NCBI GenBank assembly: GCA_944990035.1
Contig: CALYLX010000092.1
Span: 1-64,000 of the forward strand
Origin: Clitopilus passeckerianus
Lineage: Eukaryota > Basidiomycota > Agaricomycetes > Agaricales > Entolomataceae
Length of the DNA: 64,000 bases
Direction of reading: 5' to 3'
In this document: positions 45,984-58,809 of the stretch, piece after piece
Position numbering within the stretch: position 1 is the stretch's first letter
Layout: every line of letters begins with the position of its first letter
Notes under the pieces: generated by a model
The model's database searches: none
Seen by the model: only the letters and a program-made list of their open reading frames with translations
Told to the model about the DNA's origin: nothing
Made by a program: the position numbers and the translations under genes

Positions 45984-47170
45984 GGTGTCTTTAGATTTGC
46001 GTAGTGTTAGGATGGGCTTTAGGTGACGATTGGTTGATGATGTCTTTCATGGCGAGCATGGGGTTTATATACCACCAATCTCCTAGCGCAGGGTGGATAG
46101 CAAACGTGTCGATTTCCAGCTTTCTTCCATCAAATAGTCTTGATCTGTAAGCTTCAAGGTGATAAGAATCTGAGCTGACCAGTCTAAGTCTTAGCATACC
46201 TCATAAATTCCTCTTCAGGCGGGCGGTAGTGTACGCGCGTCCACGGCGCGTCCAAGGGGAGCATCGGCGTCGAGCTCGGCAGATGTACTGGAACCGTCTC
46301 TGGGTTCAAATATTTGATGAAAGTTACTTGGATGTGTAGTCATCCTGGATCTTCTGTTCGAGAAAAGACGCCGTACCCAAGCCGTACGTTACTAATACTA
46401 GTACCTACCACTCGGTCCCGCCTTGTTTTGTTCAATGACTCGGGTTTATAAGATACTCCCGAGATAGCCAGGTGTGAGGTAGTAGGTGAAGCGACGGAAC
46501 TAGCAAGAGGGCAAAGAACGATGGTTGCGAGATCAAGCAGGCGGCGATGGACACTGGGAAAGCTTGCCCATGGGGCTATTTGTAGGATAGCCTGGGGTTG
46601 CGCACAAACAATAGATGCGTAGTCAGCTGGAGAGGGCGAGCGATAGGCAGCCACCAGTGACGATATCGAAACCTGTCCGGGAGAGGGCAGCTCAAGCTAC
46701 AGCCGGAACGGCTATCGACAGCGCAGAATCAGCTGGAGCGGCAGACGGTTCTCCAGTTTGAGTATTGGAAACCTTGAACCTGTTTGATGCAGCCTTTGCC
46801 GGTGGAGAGAAGTTCGTGTTGAGTTCGTGGTACCCTGAATATCATTCAAATTGTTGCCTTTGCGACTCACGACACTAGTAGACAGCCCTAGAATGACAAG
46901 GAAAGCCTGCCTATGCCAAGTGTGCTGATGATGGCAGTCCATCTAATCTTATCACCGGGAAGTTGATCCGGTACCCGATCTCAGGCCGATTCCAAGTTTT
47001 GACAGCCACTGGCACAACGGCAGCTCCAGCCTCAACGGACTCAGCGTAAGGACTTGATTTTCGAATGCCCTCGACGGGTTGAAACCCAAATCTTCCCTCT
47101 AGATACGCAGCCTGAAGCGTCAAAGGAACCCGAAAATTTCGGCGAGCTTACCTCTCGTTCCGGCCTCATT
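45984..47170. other. Divergent intergenic region (GST / TRM44)
   Basis: 1.2 kb with promoters for both neighbours. No additional exon supported. Confidence 0.45.
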
Positions 47171-48888
47171 ATGAACAAGAACAACATTTCACGACCGAGG
47201 TATGAACCATTACCCTGCGAAGACCGATCTCTAGAAGTTCCTCCTTTAAACGGAAGCGAGGGTGCATGGCACCCCCTTCTGTTCTGCCCTGCATCATTTC
47301 CGGCAGAGTTGGTCAGGCAAATCAGTCAATCCGAGAACCGTAGCTAACTTCAACTTTCAGTTCGAAATTGCGATATCGCAACTCGTTCACCACCCAGAGT
47401 ATAATTCTACTCTGATTTTGCGATCAGATACACTTTCAGAAGTAACCTCGGAGTTCCCTGCTTCCGTCCCTGCCATCCGTGGCAAACAGCCAACACGGAC
47501 AGTTCATAGGAAATTGCTTGCCCGTAGGCCTGGTCGAGATGGAAGCCTCGAGCAGTTCTGCACTTTATACCTTGACATCTCCGGCGAGGAATCCATGGAT
47601 TATGACTCATCGATACCAGATACCTTGGTGCTTACACCCATCGTTCCGCCGGGTTCAAAGCTACCATATTACCACCCAGCTGTGGAGCACCTTGCCTTTC
47701 GTTACATCCTTGCCGAGCCACCTACGTTGAGGATCGAGGTGGTCCCGCTCCCAGGAACTCCATTGGATATTAACGGGCGCCTTTATCGAACATGCATAGC
47801 CCTCTTAGACACCTTGGACCGCTACGGCTGGGGAGCCCTAACCAACTACAAGAAACGAGTTGATCATGATATACTTGTCCCCAGAGAGCCTTATCAAGAC
47901 CTGTACCTGATAATGCGAGAGCGACACAAGCACCTCATAGATACCTGGCAAGAGGTAACAGATCCACTAAAGCATGTGTTCGAGGTCTGTATGGATATAG
48001 GCATTTCCTTGAATTTTCCTGATCGCTCAGATTAAGTTAGGACATCGGCATTGCAACATATTTAATGCTTCTATGGAAAGACACCTATTCTTCTCCGGAA
48101 TCACCCTTGCCGGCTGATTCAGAGGAACCCTGGAAATCCTGGCCACGACCTCCAGGTGGCTTCTTTGACCTTGGGTGCGTTATCCCCACCCTTAACGCAC
48201 TGTGGTCTCATATCACATCCACAGCTGCGGGAACGGCCTGTTAACGCACATCCTCGTCTCCGAGGGCTACGACGGTCAAGGGATCGACCTCCGAGCGCGA
48301 ACATCATGGTCCCACTATCCTGCAGCCACCCAATCCCACCTCCATGTACATGCCTTTGATCCTGCAGGCAGACAAGATGCCTACTTCAAGCCAGGTTGCT
48401 TTATCATTGGAAATCATGCAGACGAATTAACACCCTGGGTGCCAGTGCTGTCCACACGCTATTCAGCATCCGGATATCTCTCCATACCGTGCTGTGCGTG
48501 GTCATTCGACGAGAGGTACGATAGGTCTAGGACACAGACGTTTCCTGCCCCGAGCTCCGATTTCGCAGATTCACTGAATCTTGGGGGAGAGGGTGGGAAC
48601 ACCAGTTCGTATTCGATGTATCGGATCTGGTTGGCCTCGTTGAGCTTGCATTGCGGTTGGGAGGTTGAGACTGAGGTGTTGAGGATTCCTAGTACGAGGA
48701 ATTGGGCCATCATTGGTGAGTCGCTGTCAGATGGGGGGAATGGTTTGCTAATTTCGAGACTGCTAGGTCGAAAGAAGACCGGTTTAACCCCAGAAGAGGC
48801 CACCGAGAACGTTGATGAAATTTTGACTAATGTTGCGGAACGTGGTATCTTTAAGGCTCGCAAGCCAGAAGGGAAAGGCGGGCATTAA
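47171..48888 (+). CDS. TRM44: tRNA(Ser) Um44 2'-O-methyltransferase
   Basis: SAM-dependent enzyme that 2'-O-methylates U44 of tRNA-Ser. I start at MNKNNISRPRYEPLP (47171). Intron 47312-47360 joins CPASFPAEL to FEIAISQLVHHPEYNSTLIL. Intron 47985-48040 joins LKHVFE to DIGIATYLMLLWKDTY. Intron 48175-48224 rebuilds the SAM-binding motif FFDLGCGNGLLTHILVSEGY, followed by GQGIDLRARTSW and the family signature IIGNHADELTPWVPVL, then SGYLSIPCCAWSFD. Intron 48716-48766 leads to the tail RKKTGLTPEEATENVDE. TAA at 48886-48888. All splice junctions keep frame, so this gene looks intact. An upstream start is possible. Confidence 0.92.
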
Positions 48889-49020
48889 AATTCTGCGTTT
48901 ATTATCCATAGTATATAAATCTGAGATTGTAATATCCATCTATGAATTGGGGTATAGATCATGTCTTAATATCGTAAGTTCGTGAGGATCATAATCTATG
49001 GGAGGAGAGGTCGTAATCCA

Positions 49021-50740
49021 TCATCTCTGTGACTTCGCGCTCGTCCTTCTGCTCATCGACATAGCCATGCCCATCGGCATTCCCGTTCCCATCCCATTCA
49101 TACCGTCCATAGGTACGAATGGTGGGAACATGGGCTCCTCCCTCTCTTCAGCCATCGCTCGACACTCCGCCAATAGCTCTCTTAGCTCACTAACATTAGA
49201 AACTCGTCTCCGGTCCTGTGATTCTTCTTCATCTTCTTCATCACTGTACCACTCTTCCGGGGCATCCTCATATTCATCGCTGTCCGTCTCCGTGTCCTCG
49301 GTACTCTCTTCTTCATCCTCTGGGAGATTGCCCAGTAAAGCACCAGTGCAATCCTCCAAGCGGATGCCATATGTCTCCACGAGAAGGTTCCACCAATTAT
49401 CATATCGTTCGATACCACCAGCTTCCTCTGATGGTCCATCCTCTTCATTCAGCTCTGCCAACATGGCTCGGCTCAAAGCCCGCACACGCTGGAGTTTCGG
49501 GAAGTTATAGCGATTGAGTGCCGCGATGTTGAGGTCGTTTGAGCGTTGGATTACGTGGCCACGTAAGGGATCCACGGCGGAGTATTCGGCGGCATAACCA
49601 ACACCAAAGGCGTACATCAGCCCATGTAAGCCAATAGTGTGGATGTTAGGATGAGGCCTGTTGACCAGGACGCTCATGCTTTGGTTGAACATGGGTGAAT
49701 GAACCTCTTCTCCAGGTGGTTGCATTCGCCAATCTGCATTAAAGCAGAATGTGGTGAGGTTCGGGCAGAGATCGAGGATCTTGGCTATATCGAGGGCAGG
49801 GATACAGTTGAGGTCGAGGAAAATGAGTTTTTGACCATGTGAGGAGAGGAAGCCGACTGCATCCGGTTGATCGGTTCGGCGGCTTCCTGTGTCAAATGAG
49901 AGGCTGACGAGAGAGGGGAGGGTCCAGTCTGTTGCTTGCTCCAAGAATTGGCCGAAAAATCCTTGAAGGGAGAGTTGTTGTAGATGGGGAAGGGTCAGGT
50001 TGATATTGCCTGCAGAACCCAGGGGAATGAAATCTATGTCCTCGGAGGCATTTGAATCGAAGTCTATGTGAGCGCACATGATGGTTTTCAGTGACGCCAA
50101 AGCCCAAATTACTTTAGGCATTTCTTCGCAAGATATGGTCCAGTAAACTGTGCGCAGTGCCTTGAATGCATAGGTGGCCAGGGTGTCGGCTGAAAGGCCG
50201 AATACGTTGCCCATTGGAACTTCGACATAGAAGATTTCAAGATTTGGGCATCGTTTAATGACAGAGACTAAAGCCTCTTCCACCCCGACTATTGATGCAC
50301 TGCGTGTGTACCGGCATAGGTGTATTCGGCGTGTCCACCATGCCAAAGAGGACGATAATGTAGATGCGGTGGATGATGCTGAGCTTAGAACTTCGTCGAG
50401 TGAGAGCAATTTCTTGGGCTCGTTGAAGAAGAGGCACCTGAACATGAGTTCAGAGCCAATCCGATTCCAGGTCTTGGAGGTTGAGATGATGGCCTATGTA
50501 CTGTTCAATACCTTGTACTCTGTGGAGCAGGTCGGAACTGACCTTTTTCGTTGAATAGCTCATTCTCTGCACAATGTTCAGCGCCTCCGATGGCCTTCTC
50601 AACGTCCATTTCCCAAACATGTTCTTCACCCAAGCCGACTCCGCTAGCGTTGTAGGTAGTCCATATTGGAATATGACATCTTCGTCGGCGGCAAGGTCGA
50701 AGATGTAAACCCAAACTTCTGAAGGGAGATCTAGCGCCAT
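49021..50740 (-). CDS. F-box/LRR-like protein with acidic tail
   Basis: Start MALDLPSEVWVYIFDLAADE, an F-box-type motif (LPSEVWVYIF). One intron (GTCAGT...CATAG, around 50490-50550) joins MSYSTKK to AIISTSKTWNRIGSELMFRC. Leucine-rich segments follow, such as RCPNLEIFYVEVP, LPHLQQLSLQGFFGQF, GQKLIFLDLNCIPAL and LCPNLTTFCFNADW. The last ~110 residues hold an Asp/Glu-rich stretch (EDEEESTEDTETDSDEYED) and a Met/Gly-rich end (GMGTGMPMGMAMSMS). Probably an SCF ubiquitin-ligase substrate adaptor, but targets are unknown. No frame break seen. About 540 residues. Confidence 0.8.
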
Positions 50741-51031
50741 TTGAGCTGAAGGATCCACAGGTAAGCGCCTCGTATGTAAATTTCAGCTGTTCGGGCACGT
50801 TGCAGGAAGAAATGAACGGCGTTGGGTAAAAGGTCGAACCTCCTCAGGCTCTTTCCACGAGGCGGTTTGCTGATGCAAAGTCACATGGTTCGGGGAACGC
50901 GTCGCGTCGCGTCAATGAAAGGAAGACTTGGAGAAGTCATGAAAGTATTAATGGTACAGTTCTATTTTATCCTATGGATACAGATGGGCCATTAATACAG
51001 AGTGGGCGGTTAGGTAGAAATCTAAGTACAA

Positions 51032-51874
51032 TTAACTGAAGTTAACTCGGGAGACCGTCTCCCAAAAATTACGACCTTGAATCTCAGCAATATTGAGCTC
51101 AAGTTCAGTAGGCATGCGACGGCCATCGCCTCCAGCAAAGGTACCAGCACCCCAGGGAGAGCCTTTCCACATGGTTAGAAAACTATCTGACATACCAACG
51201 ACGACTTGCTTACCTCCATGAACCTCTTCCACGTTCGTCATCTCAGCAAAGGTGTTCTTATATCCCAAAGGAACGAAGATGACGCCGTGGTGCACAAGTT
51301 GAGACATAGAGTTCAATGCTGTGGACTCTTGGCCTCCGCCTGGGCTTGATGTCGACTGGAAGATGGAAGCGTATTTACCGTGGATGGCGCCGGAGGTCCA
51401 TAACTTGCCGGTTGCGTCCCAGAAGGTCTGCAAGGGTGTTAGGGGGAGGGGGGATAACAATGGTGAGTGGAGGGTTTAGTAAGTAGAGGCCGAGATTTAC
51501 CTTCCACTGAGCGGGCATCATGCCGTATCGAGTAGGAATACCGAACACAAAAGCATCGTACTTGGTGAGATCTGTCACGTCGAAAATTCTGTAAGGAGGC
51601 TTCTGAGGAGCATGCATCTTTGTGAGAATGTCATCGGAGAGCGTCTCTTTGATCCTGTAGAAATTTACGGACTCCATTAGGTCCGTGGAGATGAAAATAC
51701 GCACTGGAAGATAGTAGCATTTCCACCAGCCTGCTCGATCCCAGTTTTGATAGCCTCGGCAACTGCAACAACTCAGGACACCTATCTGTGGAAAAAATCG
51801 GGCAGAGACTCACGCCTTCCAATGTGCCCATAAAGCGTATAGATGACAATGGCAACCTTCGGGACAGCAGACAT
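51032..51874 (-). CDS. Flavodoxin-type NAD(P)H:quinone oxidoreductase (WrbA-like) 1
   Basis: FMN enzyme reducing quinones by two electrons. Related fungal proteins act on benzoquinones from lignin breakdown. Start [19 protein letters not shown] (the flavodoxin phosphate-binding loop region). Then come [40 protein letters not shown] (FGIPTRYG, the FMN-contact motif), [32 protein letters not shown] and [14 protein letters not shown]. The end reads [16 protein letters not shown], then [11 protein letters not shown], with a TAA at 51032-51034. Several short introns, no frame lesion. The paralogue at 53.0-54.0 kb is in the same orientation. Confidence 0.9.
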
Positions 51875-53000
51875 TTTCCGAGAAATAAATAGATTAGATA
51901 TGAATACAGTAAGGTGCCGTCGCCAAGGAAGGACGGGAAAGAGGAATCATGTTTCTGAGCATTCACAAAGTCTTATACGAGCTAATACAGGAGGGTCGGG
52001 TGAATAAAAGTCTCGAAGTTGAGGGTGAGGACAAGGCAATCGAGGGTGTCTGAGACGCGGAGAAATACTTTAATGGAGGTGGCTTCACCCTATCTCCTCC
52101 TATTCCTAGATCAGAGGCTCCTGCTCTAGCAATCAGACGGTTGTTAGCGCGCGTAAGAGGGGAGCAAGCCCACAAGAAGACCGAGGAAGGAAAGTCGTTG
52201 TGTAAGAAACACCGGACCACCCACAGCAATGTGGAAAGAGGTTGAGGGCACCAGTAGCGATTAGCCTAAATGAAGGACCCGTTTTATGTAATATTTTTCT
52301 CTTGAAACGATCCCGTTAAACCTAGTTTTTACCTTCGTTTTGGTGAGGGGAGCAAAACGAAGTTCCACAAACACGACGACCGAGACAGGTTTTCTGACGA
52401 GGGAGGGAAGATGGAAGGTGGTTAAGAGCCATACGAAAGCCTAGCGTATCGGACAGTTTTCAAGACGAGAGGCGGAGCATGGGGCGACAACCAGTACAGA
52501 CATCCAAGCACAGCACCTTGAACCAAAGCCGTTTTCCATTCTCATTCTCAAGGTTATGGAAGATGGAAGGGGGCAAACGTCGATTTTGATTGGCTGACAC
52601 CACATTGACAATGCGTGATCTCTTTCGACAATCACGTGAAGGAATATTCGACGCGTCAAATTTCAAAATTCCAACGCGTCAGGGCACTCAGCAGCGAGGC
52701 CCGAACAGTCGGAACAACAGATGAAGTGTGGGGATAGATAGCGTTTGGCCTCACAATATTGTGTTGAAGGAATGAATACGCGACGGATCCAATGTCTTGC
52801 ATAGGGACGTCCTAATCCTTAAATGATGGGTTGCAATTGTTTGTTCAGACCCGAGGATTGGAGGTAGTTGTTTCCGCGCATGGAGATGAGCATGACGGTC
52901 TGGAGTCCGAGACGGATTTTGACAGCAGATAATAGTTGAGCCGCCGTACATGATATTATACTCGTCACATACTCATACTTATGCTCGTACAATCCATAGC
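51875..53000. other. Intergenic between the two quinone reductase genes
   Basis: Contains the quinone reductase 1 promoter and the 3' flank of quinone reductase 2. No further gene recognised. Confidence 0.45.
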
Positions 53001-53959
53001 CTAATCGAAGGATACTCGGCTGACGTGCTCATAAAAGGTCCTGCCCTGAATCTGCGCGAGCTTGAGCTCGAGCTCAGTAGGCTGGCGGGAGCCATCGCTG
53101 TTGGCGAAGGTACCCGCACCCCATGGAGAACCTAAAAGCGAAAAGGTGTGGCGTCAGAGAAAGAAATATCAGGTCACTGCCTAAGACTTACCACCGTGCA
53201 CCTCGGTAAGGTTGGTTAGCTCGGGGAAAGACTTGGCATAGCCAAGAGGTACGAAGATGATGCCATGGTGGACGAGGGTAGACATGGTGTTGAGCGCTGT
53301 TGTCTCCTGTCCACCACCGGGAGAGGCGGTAGAAAAGAAGATGGAGGCGTATTTGCCGTAGAGACCACCAGAGCCCCAGAGCCCACCCGTTGCGTCCCAG
53401 AATGCCTAAGATTACATATTCGTGACTGAAGCATGATTGAGATGAATGGGGTAACATACCTTCCATTGCGCAGGCATGGTACCATAACGGGTAGGAATAC
53501 CGAAGAGGAAAGCATCATATTTGACGATCTCTTCGTTGTTGATGATGGGATAGTCTGGTTTGGGAGGAGCATGCATCTTGGCAAGAATGGTATCGTTGAG
53601 AGTCTCAGCGACCTGGAAAATGGTAACCTGGCCACCAGCTTCCTCAACACCCTTCTTCACGCCCAGGGCCACTACATGCCATTCCAAGGTCAGCTCGAAG
53701 TAATGTGTATGAAGACTTCGCTTTACGTACTCTTTGCGATGTGGCCGTACATGGAGTAGATGACGATAGCGACTTTGGGAGCACGAGGCATGGCAGCAGT
53801 GGTAGTATGAGTAGCAGTAGTCGGTGAGATAGTAGACTGTGGTGGGGGATTCGATGATGCTTTCTCTCCGTTCGATGTCTCGCCTTTTGTACCTTTGGGC
53901 TTTGGGCTTGGTTCGTTGTCGCCAAAGTTGTTCTTCTGGCTTTTTGTTGGGAAGCACAT
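53001..53959 (-). CDS. Flavodoxin-type quinone oxidoreductase (WrbA-like) 2, N-terminally extended
   Basis: Paralogue of quinone reductase 1, with a ~55-residue extension before the flavodoxin domain. The start [20 protein letters not shown] continues through a Pro/Ser/Thr-rich linker to [20 protein letters not shown]. Extended MCFP-type N-termini are, as I recall, typical of basidiomycete 1,4-benzoquinone reductases; the cysteine at position 2 could be lipid-modified (inference). Further motifs: [70 protein letters not shown] and [20 protein letters not shown]. It ends [10 protein letters not shown] with a TAG at 53001-53003. Alternatively the internal MPRAPK methionine is the start. Confidence 0.88.
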
Positions 53960-55532
53960 GCCTGGAACTGTCAAATGGGAGTGATGGGTGGGGACAGATG
54001 ACGGGGCCACTGGACCTTTTTACCTGATTTCGTTAGAGACTTCCTGCTTATACCATCTTCCCGAGCTATACACTCAGGAGCTTCGATTCTCGTGGGTTTC
54101 CGTGGGTAGGTCATTTCCATATGCGTATGCGATGACGATAATCGATGCCCTCGTTTTTGTGCTTACCGGCTCTTCGCTCATGGTGGTAGCCGCAAGTTAC
54201 TATATTCTGGACCTAATTTCGCACTCTTGCCAACAAAATTGAAACATGCGCTGTTTCTATTAGAAAGGTTTTGAAAGCAACTAGTCATTGGGACAATGTC
54301 AAGAGGTAAACAAGACTGAAAGTATTGCCAAAAATGGAAGCAAATCACCCAGGATTTCCCCCTGATTCGAGGGTTTCAAGAGTAAGCATGGTCTGCATCG
54401 GTTGGTGCTGACATGTTGAAATATCGTAAATTCATAAAGGAGGCTGGTACTCAAATGCTGGTCGGGCTTGATACTAATGCTGCTAATTCTTACTACTAGC
54501 ATGGGGAGACTGTATGTAATTCGATCGAACGATCAAAGGCCATTCAATTATGAGGAAGTCAAGAAGTACTTCCATCAACGCCAACCGGATGTACTCTTTT
54601 CAAGACGGACTATCATTCCGTGCTTTGCACTCGTCCGAAAGCCGATTGTCGTGGCACCGATCTTTCAAGTCCCAGTGCCACTCGCCTGAAGGTGGGAGTG
54701 GAGGGTGGGTTGGATTGGCCATGAGGCACTCAATTGGGTGACGGAAGGAGAGCCTAGAGCAGTCCAGGTTGAGGAAGAAAAGTGAAGAAACTCGCTGAAG
54801 TTATTTCAAGCTGATAAGGACCCAGGATCCTGAAATAGAGCCATACAGTTTATCCCATGTGGTTTGGATGTCGTCTTGAAGCATATTCTAGGACAAATGA
54901 GTTCTACTGGGATAAACCATTCAGGCGCGCATCCAGAGGATACTCCGAGCGGGCAAGATTGGGTGGAGGAGGCACAAACTTGGTAGAGCTGGTTCTCCAT
55001 GAGCATGAGATTCAGTTGGGTGGCGCTCGGCACAAGGTTTTGTGGCATTGACATGCCCTATGTCATCCCGAGTTCATACATGCTAGGTGCGATCGCACCA
55101 GAAAATGGCAAAAGAATCAACAGCTCGGAATAAACCAGATATCCCGCGATTGATTCAAAGATCAGCTGCTCGGGAACTTGGCATGAGCCTCGGCAGAGGC
55201 AGAAAGACCTTGGCAATGTCCAACGTCAGAGTTGGCTGGCATCATTGTACATCGCCCTCTTTTGCATTACTCGTCCATCTCAAGCCCCAAGCTGCGGCTG
55301 TAAAGTTCCTTCCTGAGAACACGGAGGTAGAAAGGCACAATTGCCAGGCCGAACGCCAAGGATTGGCTGCCGCTGTTGATCATGACAGGCAAATTTCCAC
55401 ACTCATGGCAAGAAGAGGCCTTGATACTGATGCCAGCGTCCACGACTCACCTTCGCTCTTTCCACAACGTGGACGGCGACTAACGCCTATCCCAAGCGCT
55501 TCCAGAAGACCTTGGAGGTTGGTTAGTGCAGC
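53960..55532. other. Divergent intergenic region, no gene recognised
   Basis: 1.6 kb between quinone reductase 2 and the GT61 gene. A longish open frame before 55533 shows no known domain and overlaps the GT61 5' region. I do not support it as a gene. Confidence 0.4.
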
Positions 55533-57707
55533 ATGCCTATTGCACGGAGAAACTTACCCATTCTGGTCCTTTTGGCTATTATACTCTTCGCTCTTTACCA
55601 CGTCTCGACACACACGGAGGATTTGACGACCGGCATCTCGACAACGCATGGCCATAATGGGTCTAAACCACAGGAAAATCATGACCATGATGTGGACCTC
55701 TCACTCATTGACTCGCATCCCGAGAACCCGCCGCCAAACGACTCGTCTGCACCGATGAAGAAGCCAAAGCCTACTATCAACCCCGACGACACGTCGACCA
55801 ACATCGAGACTCAAATTCCGGGAGAAAAGCTCGTCGATGGATTCAGTTTGGTTGATAGGCTCTATTTGAGGGATGGCACATTTTATGTTGTAGCAAGTGA
55901 GGGGTTGGATAGGTCAATATGGCCAGAGACCAAGAAGATTATTGCTCGGCCGCTGGATATGGCCGACGACATTGATTTGGCGCCCACTGATAAGGTATGC
56001 ATCCGCTCTTTCTGCTCTGTTAAATCTCGGACGGCGTCCTGACTCACTGGCACGGACAGGAACTGCAAATAATTTCGCCAGGGCAGGCCAAAGAAATCCT
56101 GGGCGGCCATGCCATTCCTATCAAGGGATTCACTATCGTTGCATATGACACCGAGCAATTCATGAATGTATGCACCATCTTCTCGTGCTGTTAGCTTCTG
56201 CTAACCTTGGTCAAACAGCACTTCTATCATTGGTGGGGAGAAATCATCCTCGGTGCATGGAGGGTGTATTCTGCCCTACCAGCCTTCGCCACTGGTAAAG
56301 TCAATCCTCCAGATCCAGCGCGGATTCTTCTCCCAGTATGTCTTCTATCCCTGCCTTTTACTGTATGCTCACGTATGTGAATAGCATATATACGGGAATG
56401 AATGGAGGGACGTCCCAGCAGTTAATGCAAGACTCATGCGTGCCGGCTTCCCTTCTACCGCCATCGAGAAATTCGACTTCTGGGATGACCTTGCAACCCT
56501 GGGAAGGACCGTTGTCTTCGAGAGAGCGATGATCGTGAGTCGACCAGCCGCCCATCAGAAGTAAGTCTACATCCGAATATATGCCCTTTGCTACACCAAT
56601 ATGTGTTTCTTACTTTCCTCAGTTATCTTTCAAACACTTGGAACAAAATGATCGCATCCACAATGCCCTTGGAGCTGCCCACCTCTTTCTTCGAGCCTCT
56701 GCGCCAGCGTATCATCTCCAACCTTCTGGGAGCTGCGCCATCTGTTAACAACAACGGGCTCGTCACATCCCCAGAGGGACAGCGCACCGACAACCCAGTC
56801 GTCACCTACATCTCCAGACAAGGTGGTGGGCGAAGGCTAAGCGACGAGGCGCATAACCACCTGGTTGAGGCCTTGAGAGCGATGGAGAATAAGGGTGTGG
56901 CGAAGGTGAATGTTGTTGAGATGGAGAAGATATCATTGGCGGAACAGGTGGAGGTTATGGCAGAGACGACTGTAAGGCATTGATTTCCAGGCGCATGTAC
57001 GTACTTGTTGCTGATCTGCGGCTCTTTTGCAGATTCTTGTTGGCGTCCATGGAAATGGGCTGACGGTAAGATTGGAGCCATTGACAATGTTGTTCGGTGT
57101 CTGACCCTGGTATAGCATCAACTCTGGATGCCACCAACGCCAAGATCGACTATCATCGAGATATTCGCGCCAGAGAGTATGTAACAAGGTTCAGCCTCAG
57201 CATCATCTCGCTGATTTCGCTATTGTAAAGGTTACCTCTTCGATTACGAGATCCTCGCACGAAATGTCGGGCGTAAGGTTAGTAACCGTGCACTCTGCTC
57301 CCATCCTTGACATGTTCTGAAGGGACCACCACCTGCTCCCTCTAACTCGCGTTCTGCCATTTTCATTCATTCGTCAGGGCTGACTCTCTGAACTCACATA
57401 CTGACAAACGACCTCATTACAGCACTACGCCGTTTGGAACGATCAACTCTTGACCTACGAATCTGGAAAATACCATGAGGTTCGTGTTGCTACTGTCATT
57501 CTTGAGATTAGGTTTGGATGATAGATCTAATTCTTGTGTTCCTCAGGGAGTTAATTTAACTAAGGATTTCCAAGGAAGTGAGTCTATTTTCTTTCAGGAA
57601 TGCACAGATGGATTGCTGACATCTATTTGATGCACCAAGCTTCAATACCTGTAGACGCTCAGACTGTTGTGGATCTGGTTACTCAAAGGTTGACCGAGCA
57701 TATTTAA
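55533..57707 (+). CDS. Glycosyltransferase family 61-like type II membrane protein
   Basis: Golgi/ER-type glycosyltransferase related to the EOGT/GT61 family. Start MPIARRNLPILVLLAIILFA, with a signal anchor at about residues 8-20. An Asn/Pro/Asp-rich stem (to about residue 85) is followed by GFSLVDRLYLRDGTFYVVAS. Exons then read IPIKGFTIVAYDTEQFMN, HFYHWWGEIILGAWRVYSAL, FDFWDDLATLGRTVVFERAM and TYISRQGGGRRLSDEAHNHL. The GT61 hallmarks ILVGVHGNGLT/HQLWMPP and IIEIFAPESYLFDYEILARN follow. The end reads TVVDLVTQRLTEHI, with the TAA at 57705-57707. About ten introns, no frame lesion found. The acceptor and sugar are unknown. Confidence 0.88.
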
Positions 57708-58130
57708 ACATCTAGACCTCGCTGGGAGGTCAAGGACTTTGGGTTTGGGTGTGCTTTCTACCAATCTGTGATGTATTTATTATACCTCGGTTTGTAATTG
57801 CTGGGCTCTAGGAATAAAACGTAGATATCTTCTATTCAGAATGGTCGTTGCACCATTGGCGCCATGGCTGGGGTTGGCAATCAACTTTGAACGTTCACAA
57901 ATCGTCGACACTCATTGGCGGGCCGCACCATTTTCCAAATGGGGTTTCGCGTGACACCGTGATTCTTGAATTGCTCATTCCGCTTACCCGATGACAAACG
58001 CCGAAGCAGCTTGACCAGCGACGACCTCGAGGACGTTGTTTGTGTCGACGAATCCACCTCAATAGGACCCATTTGTTTTCCACTTACGCCGTCAAATTAC
58101 TCTAGGAAGAGTCTCTGGAAAGACTGAAGA
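57708..58130. other. Intergenic upstream of TOA2
   Basis: No gene recognised. Expected to hold the GT61 3' UTR and the TOA2 promoter. Confidence 0.5.
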
Positions 58131-58809
58131 ATGGCATCCGCATACTATGAGTTTTATCGAGGTTCCTCGTACGTCTTTTGCCACTCATCAAGTGAGCGCA
58201 GGAAAGGCTGATAGACGACTGATATTTGTTGCTTGCGTGCTATATAGGATCGGAATGGCGCTTACGGACTCACTTGACGAGCTGATTACGAGCGGAGCAA
58301 TTACACCTCAGTTGGCAATGAAAGTGTTGCAACAGGTGAGAAGCTCTTTGCTTGAGGGCTTCCGTCGCTTCGGGAACCCTCATGCTACACCTTTCGACCT
58401 GACCATTAAAAGCATCAGAGAGGACAGACATCTCTGGCGCTTCAGTTATCGGGAAGGAATGTTGTAGTTGTCGGACCATTAGCGCCCGGGAACTTTATTT
58501 TCCTGATATGCTAACCTCCGGTTCTTCGTAGTTTGACAAATCATTAGCGGACACGATGGTCAAGCAGGTTAAGACTAAGACAACATTAAAAGTGCGCCAT
58601 CTTCGGAGGTCTGCTGAGTCTACAGGCGCTGATTTTTCCGGTTTGGTCAACAGGGTCATCTGCACACTTACCGACTATGTGACGACGTCTGGACATTTAT
58701 CGTGAAAAATCCTTCGTTCAAGATGGAGTCAAACGAGCAGGTAGCTGCTCAGCGGATCAAGATAATTGCTTGCAAGAACGGAGATGCGATTGAGGCCGGG
58801 AAGAAGTAA
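58131..58809 (+). CDS. TOA2: Transcription initiation factor IIA small (gamma) subunit
   Basis: Subunit of TFIIA, which stabilises TBP on the TATA box. Four exons (58131-58168, 58248-58335, 58532-58591, 58654-58809) encode [42 protein letters not shown], then [20 protein letters not shown], then [19 protein letters not shown] and [20 protein letters not shown], ending DAIEAGKK. The N-terminal helical bundle and the C-terminal beta-barrel half ([10 protein letters not shown]) are both present, and the length (~114 residues) is normal for the family. All introns are GT-AG and the frame is intact. A reliable anchor gene in this window. Confidence 0.95.

Noticed and set aside
49200..49330. Plus-strand Ser-rich frame over a TCT/TCC-rich stretch
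   Set aside because: It is the complement of the Asp/Glu-rich tail of the minus-strand F-box gene.
53960..55532. Open frame before the GT61 gene (about 55087-55626)
   Set aside because: Its translation has no domain and it overlaps the well supported GT61 start in another frame.
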